Shown here: piece after piece, positions 1-6,838 of the stretch
Numbering within the stretch: the stretch's first letter is position 1
Layout: every line of letters begins with the position of its first letter
Source of the DNA: a virus
Reading direction: 5' to 3' (one strand)
Virus record (IMG/VR): IMGVR_UViG_3300037091_000060
Span: 1-64,000 of that record
DNA: 64,000 nt
The notes under the pieces: model-generated
The model's database searches: none
What the model saw: the letters and a program-made list of their open reading frames with translations, nothing else
What the model was told of the DNA's origin: nothing
Position numbers and translations under genes: made by a program

Positions 1-345
1 CGACTTATTCGGTGAAAAAGTCGCGTAGCGATTTTTCTGACAATCAGCCACGTAATCCAGATGAGCGTCGATCGATGATAAAGCATGTGTTTTGTTGAAG
101 ATGCGTCGGAAAACTTCGGTGGTTCAATTGGGTGAGCGTTAGAACGCTGTCACCGAGAATGTCACGAGCACTGTCCTCATAGGTACGGCTAAAAAGGGTC
201 ACAATTATTAAATCCTTTGTTATCAACTCACTAACCTGATTTGAGCACAATACACAGAGCGTGTGTAGCGTGCATGTCAGCTTTAGCGTCCTCGATTGTC
301 AACTTTACGGCTGCGACACCGGGTCACCGCGCTGCGCGCCGGATG
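1..345. other. Gene-free left flank
   Basis: No convincing gene lies here. A short hairpin (TCGC-GTA-GCGA, 21-31) followed by five T residues could be a weak terminator. A TTGACA on the minus strand (297-302) has only a poor -10 at the expected distance. The one minus-strand reading frame (44-250) opens with TTG and has no ribosome binding site. Confidence 0.5.
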
Positions 346-347
346 GT

Positions 348-696
348 GTCATAATTGTGTCATTCGAGCGTTTATGACACTATTTTCGCGTGCAAGTCTA
401 TTGATTTGTTTATCTTACGGCGATTGTGTCATATGAATATGCCTCCGGGACAGAGAGAGACGCGCGCAAAGTGATATCAGTTTACATAATCTTAGGTTAC
501 TCTTATATACATGAAACCTTTTTGTGTACTAATTAGTAACTAAAGCCTGACATCGCATGAGAAGTGATATCACTTGCACATAGCGTTACTCTGTCCCGGA
601 GCCTTATTCATATGACACAATCCCGCTAACCTCATCAATTCAATGGTTTTACACACAAAAATTGTGTCATAAGTGGTCGAATGACACAATTATGAC
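348..696. repeat. 349-bp imperfect inverted repeat with 9-bp iterons
   Basis: Three pairs of sequence blocks mirror each other around one axis at base 522: 348-367 with 677-696, about 370-390 with 654-674, and 422-455 with 589-622. The last pair is 34 bp with two or three mismatches. The repeated word is TTGTGTCAT or its complement at 355-363, 424-432, 612-620, 662-670 and 681-689, with partial copies at 345-352 and 374-380. GATATC blocks at 473-478 and 566-571 keep the same axis. The layout is typical of a replication origin, a partition site or a cooperative operator; which of these is inference. Nothing in it codes for protein. Confidence 0.85.
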
Positions 697-731
697 AGCA
701 TGACAGCATTTGTTGATAACAAAGGACTTGC

Positions 732-774
732 GCAAAGTGATATCAGTTGCGCACGTGCAAAGTGATATCAGTTG
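732..774. promoter_or_regulatory. Tandem GTGATATCAGTT operator-like repeats
   Basis: GCAAAGTGATATCAGTTG occurs at 732-749; the same word lacking its first G (it reads TGCAAAGTGATATCAGTTG) spans 757-774. The period is about 25 bp. Related sites lie at 467-484, 562-577 (inverted) and 841-855, where the palindrome AACTGATATCAGTT fills the spacer of the first promoter. This looks like a repressor binding array for the rightward early promoter. Confidence 0.6.
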
Positions 775-835
775 TCACACTCGTGCCCGAATGCGGCTTA
801 CGCGTTTCACGAGGATGAGCCGATAACTTTTGTGC

Positions 836-864
836 TTGACAACTGATATCAGTTGTGTTATCGT
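836..864 (+). promoter_or_regulatory. Sigma70-like promoter of the first rightward gene
   Basis: TTGACA (836-841), 17-bp spacer, TATCGT (859-864). The spacer is occupied by the palindrome AACTGATATCAGTT, so a bound repressor would block polymerase. The ATG of the next gene (871) begins seven bases after the hexamer ends and has no Shine-Dalgarno sequence, predicting a leaderless mRNA. Confidence 0.7.
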
Positions 865-870
865 CACGTC

Positions 871-1257
871 ATGCGCCAATTATGCCAACACGGTCGACGT
901 CCCTCGATGTGCAGGGTCTGTGACGGCGGCTGCTTCTGTGTGCATGACCGCCAGCGTCTCACTTGCTCAACATGTGAGCCTGCCAGCGTCTTCCAGATAT
1001 ATAGGCGTGGCGCGTCGCAGCGAGGTCTCGCGTTCGTTATATCGTTAGATCAATTCAAATCGCTGGTGTCTCGGTCTTGCTTTTATTGTGGTGAGCACAG
1101 CGAACCGCGTGGTATCGATAGATGGGACAACACCGTTGGCTATGCGCTGACTAACTGTCTGCCGTGCTGCAAGGTCTGCAATCTTATGAAGGGGTCGTCT
1201 ACCGCGTCAGAGTTCATCAACAAAGCACATCAAATCGCGGCGACACACGGGCTATGA
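871..1257 (+). CDS. HNH endonuclease with Cys/His repeats
   Basis: The 128-residue protein has an N-terminal run of short Cys/His motifs (CQHG..C.VC, CVHD..C.TC; about residues 5-40) that probably bind zinc. The C-terminal nuclease core starts at CFYCGE (about 73), continues with GIDRWDN and ends with CCKVCN. This is the pattern of HNH enzymes that cut DNA and promote their own spread. Its closest relatives in the window are at 5147 and 17477. The start at 871 is chosen because an upstream TTG (853) lies within the promoter. The stop overlaps the next gene as ATGA. Confidence 0.8.
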   Translation: MRQLCQHGRRPSMCRVCDGGCFCVHDRQRLTCSTCEPASVFQIYRRGASQRGLAFVISLDQFKSLVSRSCFYCGEHSEPRGIDRWDNTVGYALTNCLPCCKVCNLMKGSSTASEFINKAHQIAATHGL

Positions 1258-1418
1258 AGCGATTCATCACACAACTGGATGAGGCCACGCTGGCGCGCCT
1301 GCAAGCATGCGCATCAGCCACCAGCACGAGCGTCGCGCAGGTCATCCGCTTGTGCATTGAGCGTCGGCTGCCCGTAATAGAGGCAGACATCAAGCAGCAA
1401 CAGGAGAAAAACAAATGA
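1254..1418 (+). CDS. Ribbon-helix-helix-like small regulator
   Basis: The 54-residue protein begins with a short strand (KRFITQLDE), followed by two helices around ATLARLQACA and SVAQVIRLCIERR. This is the spacing of CopG/Arc ribbon-helix-helix DNA-binding proteins. It starts on the ATGA overlap with the HNH gene and lies just downstream of operator-like repeats. A repressor or autoregulator of this early region is plausible but is inference. The lysine/glutamine-rich tail has no recognised role. Confidence 0.6.
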   Translation: MKRFITQLDEATLARLQACASATSTSVAQVIRLCIERRLPVIEADIKQQQEKNK

Positions 1419-1495
1419 CAATCGTAATCGGTCTCGCTTTGTTCTACCTAATCGTGATGGCCTGCATCTTTGTGCCCCGACGACGCAAGGACTAG
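1415..1495 (+). CDS. 26-residue membrane peptide
   Basis: A single hydrophobic helix (IVIGLALFYLIVMACIFV) is followed by a basic tail (RRRKD), predicting an N-out/C-in membrane peptide. An AGGAGA ribosome binding site lies at 1402-1407, and the ATG overlaps the previous stop as AATGA. It matches no family I recognise. The gene ends at the start of the next promoter element. Confidence 0.5.
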   Translation: MTIVIGLALFYLIVMACIFVPRRRKD

Positions 1496-1537
1496 TACCA
1501 ACGTACCATTGACTCTGCCGCGCCGTCATGAGAGGAT
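1494..1537 (+). promoter_or_regulatory. Promoter with GTAC element
   Basis: AGTACCAACGTACCA (1494-1508) abuts TTGACT (1509-1514). After a 17-bp spacer ending in the extended -10 TGA comes GAGGAT (1532-1537). The ATG at 1544 is seven bases past the hexamer, so the transcript should be leaderless, although GAGGA could be mistaken for a ribosome binding site. Confidence 0.65.
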
Positions 1538-1543
1538 GGACAC

Positions 1544-2740
1544 ATGGAAACCACACGCACCGACATCCACCGTCCCAGCCAGATCATCCCTTCCGATTAC
1601 AACTATATCGCCATCTGCGCGATGAACATTCAAGGCATAGGCGACTGCGAATTCATTCTGCGGGAACGCGAAACCATCCGCCGCCACATGGACAAAACTG
1701 GCGGCACTTACGCGCACGTGGAAACCTCTGGTTCTTGTCAAGTTTGCGGGAACGTGCAGGCAATTTATCTCGCGCTGTTCTACCACGAGGCGAGCAATTC
1801 TTATCTGCGCGTCGGTTTCGACTGCACACAAAAACTTGAGATGTCCGGCGACTTCGCGGCGTTCAATATGTTTCGCAAGAATGTTCAGAACGCGCGTGAG
1901 GCGCAAGCGGGTAAGCGCAAGGCTATCGCGATTCTCGGGGACCTAGGCCTAGCAGAGGCGTGGGATATCTTCACCGCCGATTGGCCGCTGCACTCTGATG
2001 ACTGCGCATCGAAGTCTCACACACCAGATTGCACCATCTGTGATGGCAGTGGGCAGCACGAACGGGAATTGTGCACCTGCGACGTCGACTCTCGCCGCAA
2101 GCTGTATAACTCATTCCCAGAGTCCACCATTCGCGACATCGTCGGCAAGCTGGTGAAGTACGGCAGCGTCTCCCCCAAACAGACCGACTTTATCGGCAAG
2201 TTACTCAAGCAGATTGCAGATCGTCCGATAGTGGAAGCACAACGGCAGGCGGAAGCTGATGCCGCTGGCCCGGTTCCTACTGGCCGGGTTCAGATGACGG
2301 GCACCGTGTTATCAGTGAAGCAAGTCGAGGGTCGCGCGTTCTCTTACCATGATGACGGCGTTCGCACCAAGCTGCTCATCAAACTGGAAAATGGTTCGAA
2401 GGTGTACGGCAACCGTTTCGCGAATATCGACAAGGGCGACAACGTCACGTTCACCGCCACCGTGGAAGCATCTAAGACCGATGCGAAATTTGGGTTTTAC
2501 AAACGCGCGTCGCTACCCGCCACTGAACCGACCGAGACCGCGAAGCGCAACAAGAAGGCGATAGCAAAATTAAAACGCGTCATGAAGGCCGCTGGCATGA
2601 TAAGCGCGAAGGGCATGGCCTTCAGCGCGTGGGAGCAACAGCAGAACGGCACACCGGAACTGTACACAGCGTACGTGGAACTGAGCAATCTTCAAAACGA
2701 ATTGTACACCGAGATCGAGGACAGCAACCAATTGAGATAA
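1544..2740 (+). CDS. Zinc-finger/OB-fold-like phage protein
   Basis: The 398-residue protein has two Cys clusters: SCQVCGN (about residue 65) and a CTIC...CTCD pair (about 165-182), both likely zinc sites. Next is the segment YGSVSPKQTDFIGKLLKQI (about 207-225). A strand-rich region (about 247-325, from VQMTGTVLSVKQ to FGFYKR) looks like an OB fold, and the C-terminus is lysine-rich and helical. A nucleic-acid-binding role fits but is not proven; I do not recognise a named family. It has its own promoter with the GTAC element and is predicted to be translated from a leaderless message, which suggests strong early expression. Confidence 0.75.
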   Translation: METTRTDIHRPSQIIPSDYNYIAICAMNIQGIGDCEFILRERETIRRHMDKTGGTYAHVETSGSCQVCGNVQAIYLALFYHEASNSYLRVGFDCTQKLEMSGDFAAFNMFRKNVQNAREAQAGKRKAIAILGDLGLAEAWDIFTADWPLHSDDCASKSHTPDCTICDGSGQHERELCTCDVDSRRKLYNSFPESTIRDIVGKLVKYGSVSPKQTDFIGKLLKQIADRPIVEAQRQAEADAAGPVPTGRVQMTGTVLSVKQVEGRAFSYHDDGVRTKLLIKLENGSKVYGNRFANIDKGDNVTFTATVEASKTDAKFGFYKRASLPATEPTETAKRNKKAIAKLKRVMKAAGMISAKGMAFSAWEQQQNGTPELYTAYVELSNLQNELYTEIEDSNQLR

Positions 2741-2752
2741 TCGCATACGCCT

Positions 2753-2796
2753 AGTACCAACGTACCATTGACTCAAATCAGGTGTTGTGATATCAT
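2753..2796 (+). promoter_or_regulatory. Promoter with GTAC element
   Basis: AGTACCAACGTACCA (2753-2767) directly precedes TTGACT (2768-2773); a 17-bp spacer ending TGA leads to TATCAT (2791-2796). The gene at 2818 has a normal leader with a GAGGA ribosome binding site. Confidence 0.7.
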
Positions 2797-2817
2797 CTTA
2801 ACAGTGAGGAAAACAAA

Positions 2818-3033
2818 ATGCGAGTCAGAGTAAACAGCATCTACCGCTTCAACCTGGGTTTCATGGACCGTAACAGCGGCATCGAGGTGGGTGCTCTGGT
2901 TCGCGTTATTAATCTTCGCGGCTGCCCACCAGCGAACACGATGGGCCAGTGCTACGTTGTCGACGCGGACAACGCGAAGGGCGACACCAGCAATTTTGAG
3001 ATGGTCGACACAGGAAGTTTGGAGGCACGATAA
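2818..3033 (+). CDS. Hypothetical 71-residue protein
   Basis: Not recognised. It is a soluble, strand-rich protein; the segment GIEVGALVRVINLRG followed by CYVVDAD resembles a small beta-barrel. It is preceded by a good GTGAGGA ribosome binding site and is the first gene after a promoter. Its stop overlaps the next start as TAATG, so it is co-transcribed and probably co-translated with the secreted protein at 3033. Confidence 0.7.
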   Translation: MRVRVNSIYRFNLGFMDRNSGIEVGALVRVINLRGCPPANTMGQCYVVDADNAKGDTSNFEMVDTGSLEAR

Positions 3034-3464
3034 TGAAAACTCTTCTCATGGCAATCTTTACGACGGTCTTGATTTTGTCACTCTCAGCGGTAGGAACTAA
3101 GGCTACACCCCTTACAGGAGGAAAACTTCTCATCGACTGCAAGGTCCTTGGTGTGGCAAATGCGCCGAATGCCCCCGAGCCTAGCGCGATAGAGAGTTTT
3201 GACGGGGGCATGTGTCTCGGATACATGTTAGGTTATATGGAAGGCGTAAACGACATGATGGTGGTGATTGATAAGGTGCTAGTCACCGTCGTATTCCGCG
3301 AGGGCGTCACACCGGGACAGATGGCACGAGTGTACGTCATCTACATGGCAAAGCATCCCGAGGAAGAGACTAACAGCGCAGCGCAGACCGTCACCAATGC
3401 GATGTTCGACGCTAAACTGGTGACCGTGGTTCCAGTGAAGTCCGAGACGCCGACACTTCAGTAG
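3033..3464 (+). CDS. Secreted Rap1a/Tai-like protein
   Basis: Residues 1-25 form a signal peptide (KTLLMAIFTTVLILSLSAVG, likely cut after TKA). The mature part matches the Rap1a/Tai layout: LLIDC, MCLGYMLGYMEGVND, EGVTPGQMARVYVIYMAKHP, then a helix with AAQTVTNAMF. In bacteria this periplasmic family includes immunity proteins against type VI secretion effectors. The usual cysteines before the GVT motif and in a final PC are missing here, so only the LLIDC and MC cysteines remain for a disulfide. In a phage it might protect the host envelope or exclude competitors; that is inference. Confidence 0.65.
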   Translation: MKTLLMAIFTTVLILSLSAVGTKATPLTGGKLLIDCKVLGVANAPNAPEPSAIESFDGGMCLGYMLGYMEGVNDMMVVIDKVLVTVVFREGVTPGQMARVYVIYMAKHPEEETNSAAQTVTNAMFDAKLVTVVPVKSETPTLQ

Positions 3465-3469
3465 GTGGT

Positions 3470-3513
3470 AGTACCGACGTACCATTGACCATAAACTCGA
3501 TTCATGAGATAGT
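3470..3513 (+). promoter_or_regulatory. Promoter with GTAC element
   Basis: AGTACCGACGTACCA (3470-3484), TTGACC (3485-3490), 17-bp spacer ending TGA, GATAGT (3508-3513). The downstream gene has an AGGAG ribosome binding site. Confidence 0.7.
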
Positions 3514-3530
3514 GTTAATAGGAGAACACA

Positions 3531-3725
3531 ATGGCACACGACGCAGGCGGTGAAATCATGAGCGAAAGCAAACGACTGACCCGCGTGCTTGTATTAGAGC
3601 AATTGCAGTACAGGTATGACCACGCGGTAGCCAAGGCCGCCGAGTTGAAGAAACGTTACGACCGCGCTGTGCAGGACCGCATCGCGGTGCACGAAGCAAT
3701 TATGAAGTTCAAGGGGCAATCATGA
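3531..3725 (+). CDS. Small coiled-coil protein
   Basis: The 64-residue protein is mostly one charged helix from about residue 15 onward (LVLEQLQYRYDHAVAKAAEL and similar heptads), so it probably dimerises as a coiled coil. AGGAGAACACA precedes the ATG; a second in-frame ATG at 3558 (MSESK) is possible but lacks as good a binding site. Function unknown. It overlaps the next gene by ATGA. Confidence 0.65.
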   Translation: MAHDAGGEIMSESKRLTRVLVLEQLQYRYDHAVAKAAELKKRYDRAVQDRIAVHEAIMKFKGQS

Positions 3726-4018
3726 ACTGCGAAACCTGCAATGTGAAGATACCCACGCTACACACGCGACTGATGCGCGTCAATTCAGAGTTGTGGCAAG
3801 TCGGGTTGGAGTATTACACCACACTCGCATATCCACTAGGCGCAGTCGAGCGCATCCTTTCTAAACACGGGTTCGCTATCTCAGATGCGCCTGACGTAAC
3901 GGTATGCGCTGGCGTCGACGGCAGACGCCACACCGAGATCGGCGACGGCAAATGGCTGAGTCTCACGTGGCACCGTATGGAGTCCGGACGTTTCGAAATT
4001 GTAGTATATGTGAACTAA
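3722..4018 (+). CDS. Hypothetical 98-residue protein
   Basis: Not recognised. The N-terminus has a CETC pair, and the C-terminal half is strand-rich (ERILSKHGF, DGKWLSLTWHRM, FEIVVYVN). It starts on an ATGA overlap and ends two bases before the HNH gene, so it belongs to the promoter-3470 operon. Confidence 0.65.
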   Translation: MNCETCNVKIPTLHTRLMRVNSELWQVGLEYYTTLAYPLGAVERILSKHGFAISDAPDVTVCAGVDGRRHTEIGDGKWLSLTWHRMESGRFEIVVYVN

Positions 4019-4019
4019 A

Positions 4020-4541
4020 ATGAGACAGAATATGTTCACAGACGCGGAAGAAAAAGTTATAACAGAATTTTATTCTGAGGGCCTATCATCTCATGACGTC
4101 GCGAAAATATGTAAATGCACATTGCAGACAGTTCTTCATATCGTCCGCAGGCAAGGCGGGGCTGTCCGTGGTAAATGGGATAATCACAAGATATATTTTC
4201 GCAACAAAGACCGCGAATGCAGTTTGCGCCAGCTTTACGATTTATCGGCAGAAGATATGGATTGGATGCACAAACATCAGAGTGGTGAGTGTTTGTGGTG
4301 CACCGCCAAACTACCAACAGACTCATTGAAGTGTGTAGTAGATCATATTGGCGGGGTAGAGACGCGCGGCGACCGTACTAAAGTTCGCGGACTTGTGTGT
4401 TCAGTCAAATGTAACTATATCGCGGGCATCGTCGAGAATGACTATATCCAGAACAAAGATTTTGGATTACTAGCGTCGTTCGTAGCACGTGTGCGCCATG
4501 TGATGAAATTTAATAAAGGGAGCCTTTCATATGTCAACTAA
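4020..4541 (+). CDS. Endonuclease VII-like HNH nuclease with N-terminal HTH
   Basis: The 173-residue protein combines a helix-turn-helix (about residues 8-45, GLSSHDVAKICKCTLQTVL) with a zinc-binding nuclease core: CLWC at about 90, VDHIGG at about 108 and VRGLVCSVKCN at about 122-132. This is the order seen in T4 endonuclease VII-type HNH proteins. The HTH probably aids target binding. Typical of a free-standing homing nuclease. The last residues overlap the next small gene. Confidence 0.8.
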   Translation: MRQNMFTDAEEKVITEFYSEGLSSHDVAKICKCTLQTVLHIVRRQGGAVRGKWDNHKIYFRNKDRECSLRQLYDLSAEDMDWMHKHQSGECLWCTAKLPTDSLKCVVDHIGGVETRGDRTKVRGLVCSVKCNYIAGIVENDYIQNKDFGLLASFVARVRHVMKFNKGSLSYVN

Positions 4542-4653
4542 CGCCACACTCGTTTGCGCACGCTGCGCGCGACCAGCACGAGAACAACGCAAGATCGGTG
4601 CTTACACGTATTGCACCGACTGTGCCGATAAAGTTCGAGAGGCGAAGCCATGA
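4531..4653 (+). CDS. 40-residue zinc-ribbon protein
   Basis: Two Cys pairs, CARC (residues 9-12) and CTDC (about 29-32), predict one zinc ribbon and little else. AAGGGAG lies eight bases upstream of the ATG, inside the end of the HNH gene. The stop overlaps the next start as ATGA. Role unknown. Confidence 0.65.
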   Translation: MSTNATLVCARCARPAREQRKIGAYTYCTDCADKVREAKP

Positions 4654-4826
4654 GCATAGGCTACGAGAATGATAGATGTCACTTCTGCCATAAGAAGAAC
4701 GCGGGACACGCGCGTGCAGAGGATTCGAAACCCGGTGGCCCGTACTTCGATGCGTGCGAATCGTGCGCAAAGAAGCAATACCCAGAGCAGGGTACTGGTA
4801 CCGATGCACCATTGACTCGAAACTGA
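4650..4826 (+). CDS. 58-residue zinc-ribbon protein
   Basis: CHFC (residues 10-13) and CESC (about 36-39) form a probable zinc ribbon. The last codons run through the GTAC element and -35 box of the next promoter, so coding and control sequences share DNA here. Translationally coupled to 4531-4653. Confidence 0.6.
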   Translation: MSIGYENDRCHFCHKKNAGHARAEDSKPGGPYFDACESCAKKQYPEQGTGTDAPLTRN

Positions 4827-4840
4827 ACTTATGAGATATT
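4797..4840 (+). promoter_or_regulatory. Promoter with divergent GTAC element
   Basis: GGTACCGATGCACCA (4797-4811), TTGACT (4812-4817), 17-bp spacer ending TGA, GATATT (4835-4840). The element has drifted at two or three positions from the other copies but keeps its position against the -35 box. Confidence 0.65.
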
Positions 4841-4859
4841 GTTACCAGAGGAAAACACA

Positions 4860-5150
4860 GTGCTTAGTTTAATCAGGGAGTGGCAGTGGGTAAACGAACT
4901 AAGAGTGTGGCTTTCGAAGCCTGTACCAGAAATCTTTGTGGAGCGTCATGCGGGAGAAGAGATAGCACAGTGCAATGACTGCCACCGTTTGCTAAAGATT
5001 CGTTACTTCAATAGGCTCATTATACATCTGAGGAACGACCACAAGCTGTCTACAGATGCCGCTATCGAGACTACCACATGGATTATGAATAGAGTGGACC
5101 GCGCGAATGCGGAACACGCGAGACTAGCGAATCAAATGGGAAAATTATGA
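4860..5150 (+). CDS. Ros/MucR-like zinc-finger protein
   Basis: The 96-residue protein contains CNDCHRLLKIRYFNRLIIH then LRNDH (about residues 41-65). This Cys-Cys-His-His arrangement with a following LSTDAA helix resembles the prokaryotic Ros/MucR zinc finger, a transcriptional regulator fold. GTG at 4860 is preferred because GAGG lies eight bases upstream, whereas an in-frame TTG at 4839 falls in the -10 box. DNA binding is inferred from the fold. Confidence 0.6.
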   Translation: MLSLIREWQWVNELRVWLSKPVPEIFVERHAGEEIAQCNDCHRLLKIRYFNRLIIHLRNDHKLSTDAAIETTTWIMNRVDRANAEHARLANQMGKL

Positions 5151-5587
5151 AGTGTAAACACAACCAATATCGTACCCGCTGTAAAGAGTGTGGCGGTGGC
5201 AGCATTTGTGAACACAAACGACGACGATATACGTGCAGAGAGTGCAAAGGCGGTCGTTTTTGTGAACACAGCCGACAATGCAACACCTGCTCGATATGCA
5301 AACCCAGCGGTGCTTTCAAGTTATATAAATATGCTGCAACCCAGAAAAATCAGGATTTTACTCTATCATTAGATGATTTCAAGTCGTTGGTAATCCAGCC
5401 GTGCGTTTACTGCGGCGAACAAGAGAAGCCACGTGGCATTGATCGGTGGGATAACTCTATTGGTTATACGTTAGAGAACAGTCGCCCCTGCTGTGAAATA
5501 TGTAATTACGCGAAACGAATGACGCGCGGTGACCTTTTCGTGGAGTGGTTGCAGCGCGCAGCAAATTATACGAAGGGGAAGCTGTGA
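5147..5587 (+). CDS. HNH endonuclease with Cys/His repeats
   Basis: The 146-residue protein is a paralogue of the one at 871. Three repeats of the form C.H......C..C (residues 3-52: CKHN..CKEC, CEHK..CREC, CEHS..CSIC) precede the nuclease core CVYCGE, GIDRWDN, CCEICN (about 97-133). Both ends sit on stop/start overlaps (ATGA at 5147, GTGA at 5584). The repeats probably bind zinc and DNA. Likely a free-standing homing nuclease. Confidence 0.8.
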   Translation: MKCKHNQYRTRCKECGGGSICEHKRRRYTCRECKGGRFCEHSRQCNTCSICKPSGAFKLYKYAATQKNQDFTLSLDDFKSLVIQPCVYCGEQEKPRGIDRWDNSIGYTLENSRPCCEICNYAKRMTRGDLFVEWLQRAANYTKGKL

Positions 5588-5700
5588 ACCATATGAGTTA
5601 TGCGGCCTACCTGTTGATTCTGATTATATCAGGCGTGGGGCTGCTGGCAGTCGACATCTACATCCTAATTACGAACTGGTTTTCGAGGGAGTTAAAGTGA
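5584..5700 (+). CDS. 38-residue membrane protein
   Basis: One strongly hydrophobic helix (SYAAYLLILIISGVGLLAV) with a short charged tail. GTG at 5584 overlaps the HNH stop as GTGA; ATG at 5593 is an alternative start. Unknown function; small phage membrane proteins of this kind can act in lysis or superinfection exclusion. Confidence 0.5.
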   Translation: MNHMSYAAYLLILIISGVGLLAVDIYILITNWFSRELK

Positions 5701-5963
5701 AAGATCATCTGAATCCAATGCAAGATATTCACGACTTAGCAGATTTGTTCATCGACCGATACATTGCGGGTAACCCCACCGTGCCGACTATGCACGTGTT
5801 CATCAACGCGGACTCAAAATACCTCCACGGCAAGCTGGCATCAGGCAAGGCAATCTTCCGCACCGAGATCGAGGGCGCGCAGGTATTCTTAACTGAAGAG
5901 GACCTTGGCATGGAAGGCACCTACTTACCTGCACCGTTCTTTCTGATTCAAGGGAGCAAATAA
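5697..5963 (+). CDS. Hypothetical 88-residue protein
   Basis: Not recognised. It is a soluble alpha/beta protein with segments ADLFIDRYIAGN, MHVFINADSKYLHGKL and GAQVFLTEEDLG. The GTG start at 5697 overlaps the previous stop and has an AGGGAG site six bases upstream, better than any internal start. It ends on a TAATG overlap with the next gene. Confidence 0.65.
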   Translation: MKDHLNPMQDIHDLADLFIDRYIAGNPTVPTMHVFINADSKYLHGKLASGKAIFRTEIEGAQVFLTEEDLGMEGTYLPAPFFLIQGSK

Positions 5964-6196
5964 TGTTCAAAGACATTTACACTTTTCCGATAAAGGAATT
6001 AAAACTCAGCCGCTGCGAAATGATTACCACGCTGAACTACCACCGTCGGTTGGAGCGCATCGCTAACCCCGAGGTCGACAGTTCATGCGGTCCCGTTCGT
6101 TCGATGCTGCTGGTGACCTGCGCGGAGCCTTCAAAGGCACGCTACATCGGTTACACGGTAGCAGGTAAGCAGATAATCGAGGAGGTAGCACTGTGA
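5963..6196 (+). CDS. Hypothetical 77-residue protein
   Basis: Not recognised. Mixed helix and strand, with no membrane segment or metal motif beyond isolated cysteines. It lies in a tight series of overlapping small genes from 4860 to 6444. Confidence 0.65.
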   Translation: MFKDIYTFPIKELKLSRCEMITTLNYHRRLERIANPEVDSSCGPVRSMLLVTCAEPSKARYIGYTVAGKQIIEEVAL

Positions 6197-6444
6197 GCGA
6201 CAACTACAGCGACATCACACCGACGGGTTTCACCACTAACGCGGCGGACACGTCTGCACCACAAGCGAAATCCACCCAGCGCGAGAACGCGCGCGAGTAC
6301 GAGGCCGCCTTACAACATCTGGACAACGAGATATTCAGGCTGCTCATTAAACGCGAGCGAGAACTGGACGCGCTGCGCGCAGCCAGCGAGGGACTCGCGA
6401 AACAGAACTTCGAATTGCTCAAAGAGACCGTACCGGAGTACTAG
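6193..6444 (+). CDS. Small coiled-coil protein
   Basis: The 83-residue protein has a polar, Thr/Ala-rich N-terminus and one long charged helix (about residues 30-80) with heptad leucines, predicting a coiled coil. GTG start on a GTGA overlap. Function unknown; last gene of its operon before the promoter at 6451. Confidence 0.65.
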   Translation: MSDNYSDITPTGFTTNAADTSAPQAKSTQRENAREYEAALQHLDNEIFRLLIKRERELDALRAASEGLAKQNFELLKETVPEY

Positions 6445-6450
6445 GCCAAA

Positions 6451-6495
6451 AGTACCACGAGGTACTATTGCATTCTCCTCTGGGTGTGATATACT
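6451..6495 (+). promoter_or_regulatory. Promoter with symmetrical GTAC element
   Basis: AGTACCACGAGGTACT (6451-6466) is an inverted repeat with AGTACC/GGTACT arms. It abuts TTGCAT (6468-6473); a 16-bp spacer ending TGA leads to TATACT (6490-6495). The ATG at 6502 follows seven bases later with no ribosome binding site, predicting a leaderless mRNA. Confidence 0.7.
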
Positions 6496-6501
6496 TTAAA
6501 C

Positions 6502-6702
6502 ATGGAAAACATCATAGCAATTTGTAAAGACTGCGGCAACGGCACACTGAACGGAAAGACGAACCCTCAGTTCCATATGTATGAGGGCAGGTATAACGAC
6601 GTGGTCGTCTGCAACCGCTGCGACAGCAGCCACGTGGATGTAGTCTCCACCGGGGACGCGGACGATGTTGAATTCGAGAACCGCTACGGGGTAGGTGAAT
6701 AA
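6502..6702 (+). CDS. 66-residue zinc-ribbon protein
   Basis: CKDC (residues 8-11) and CNRC (about 37-40) predict a zinc ribbon; the C-terminal third is acidic. Its ATG lies at the expected transcription start. Stop overlaps the next ATG as TAATG. Confidence 0.65.
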   Translation: MENIIAICKDCGNGTLNGKTNPQFHMYEGRYNDVVVCNRCDSSHVDVVSTGDADDVEFENRYGVGE

Positions 6703-6833
6703 TGGACATCCGCCGCGCAGTGATGATGGCGAAGGACTGCATGAACTACCACGGCCTGCACAACAGCGGGTGGCGGTTCGAACTGGACAACGCGAAACGC
6801 CGCATGGGCGTTTGCAAAATCTGGGTACACTGA
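6702..6833 (+). CDS. SprT-like N-terminal fragment
   Basis: The 43 residues match the N-terminus of phage SprT-like proteases: a helix, then GWRFELDNAKRRMGVC. In full-length members this leads to a strand and a HExxH zinc site. Here the frame stops after KIWVH and no HExxH follows in any frame, so the protein is either a decayed remnant or a retained mini-domain. A complete SprT-like gene with HEMCH lies at 44984. Confidence 0.5.
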   Translation: MDIRRAVMMAKDCMNYHGLHNSGWRFELDNAKRRMGVCKIWVH

Positions 6834-6838
6834 TTAAG

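Noticed and set aside
44-250. Minus-strand frame of 68 codons
   Set aside because: TTG start, no ribosome binding site, composition unlike neighbours; kept as non-coding.
830-1048. Frame overlapping the first HNH gene
   Set aside because: Shadow frame; the HNH frame has clear motifs and a matched promoter.
1526-1906. Minus-strand frame opposite the 398-residue gene
   Set aside because: Antisense shadow of a strongly supported gene.
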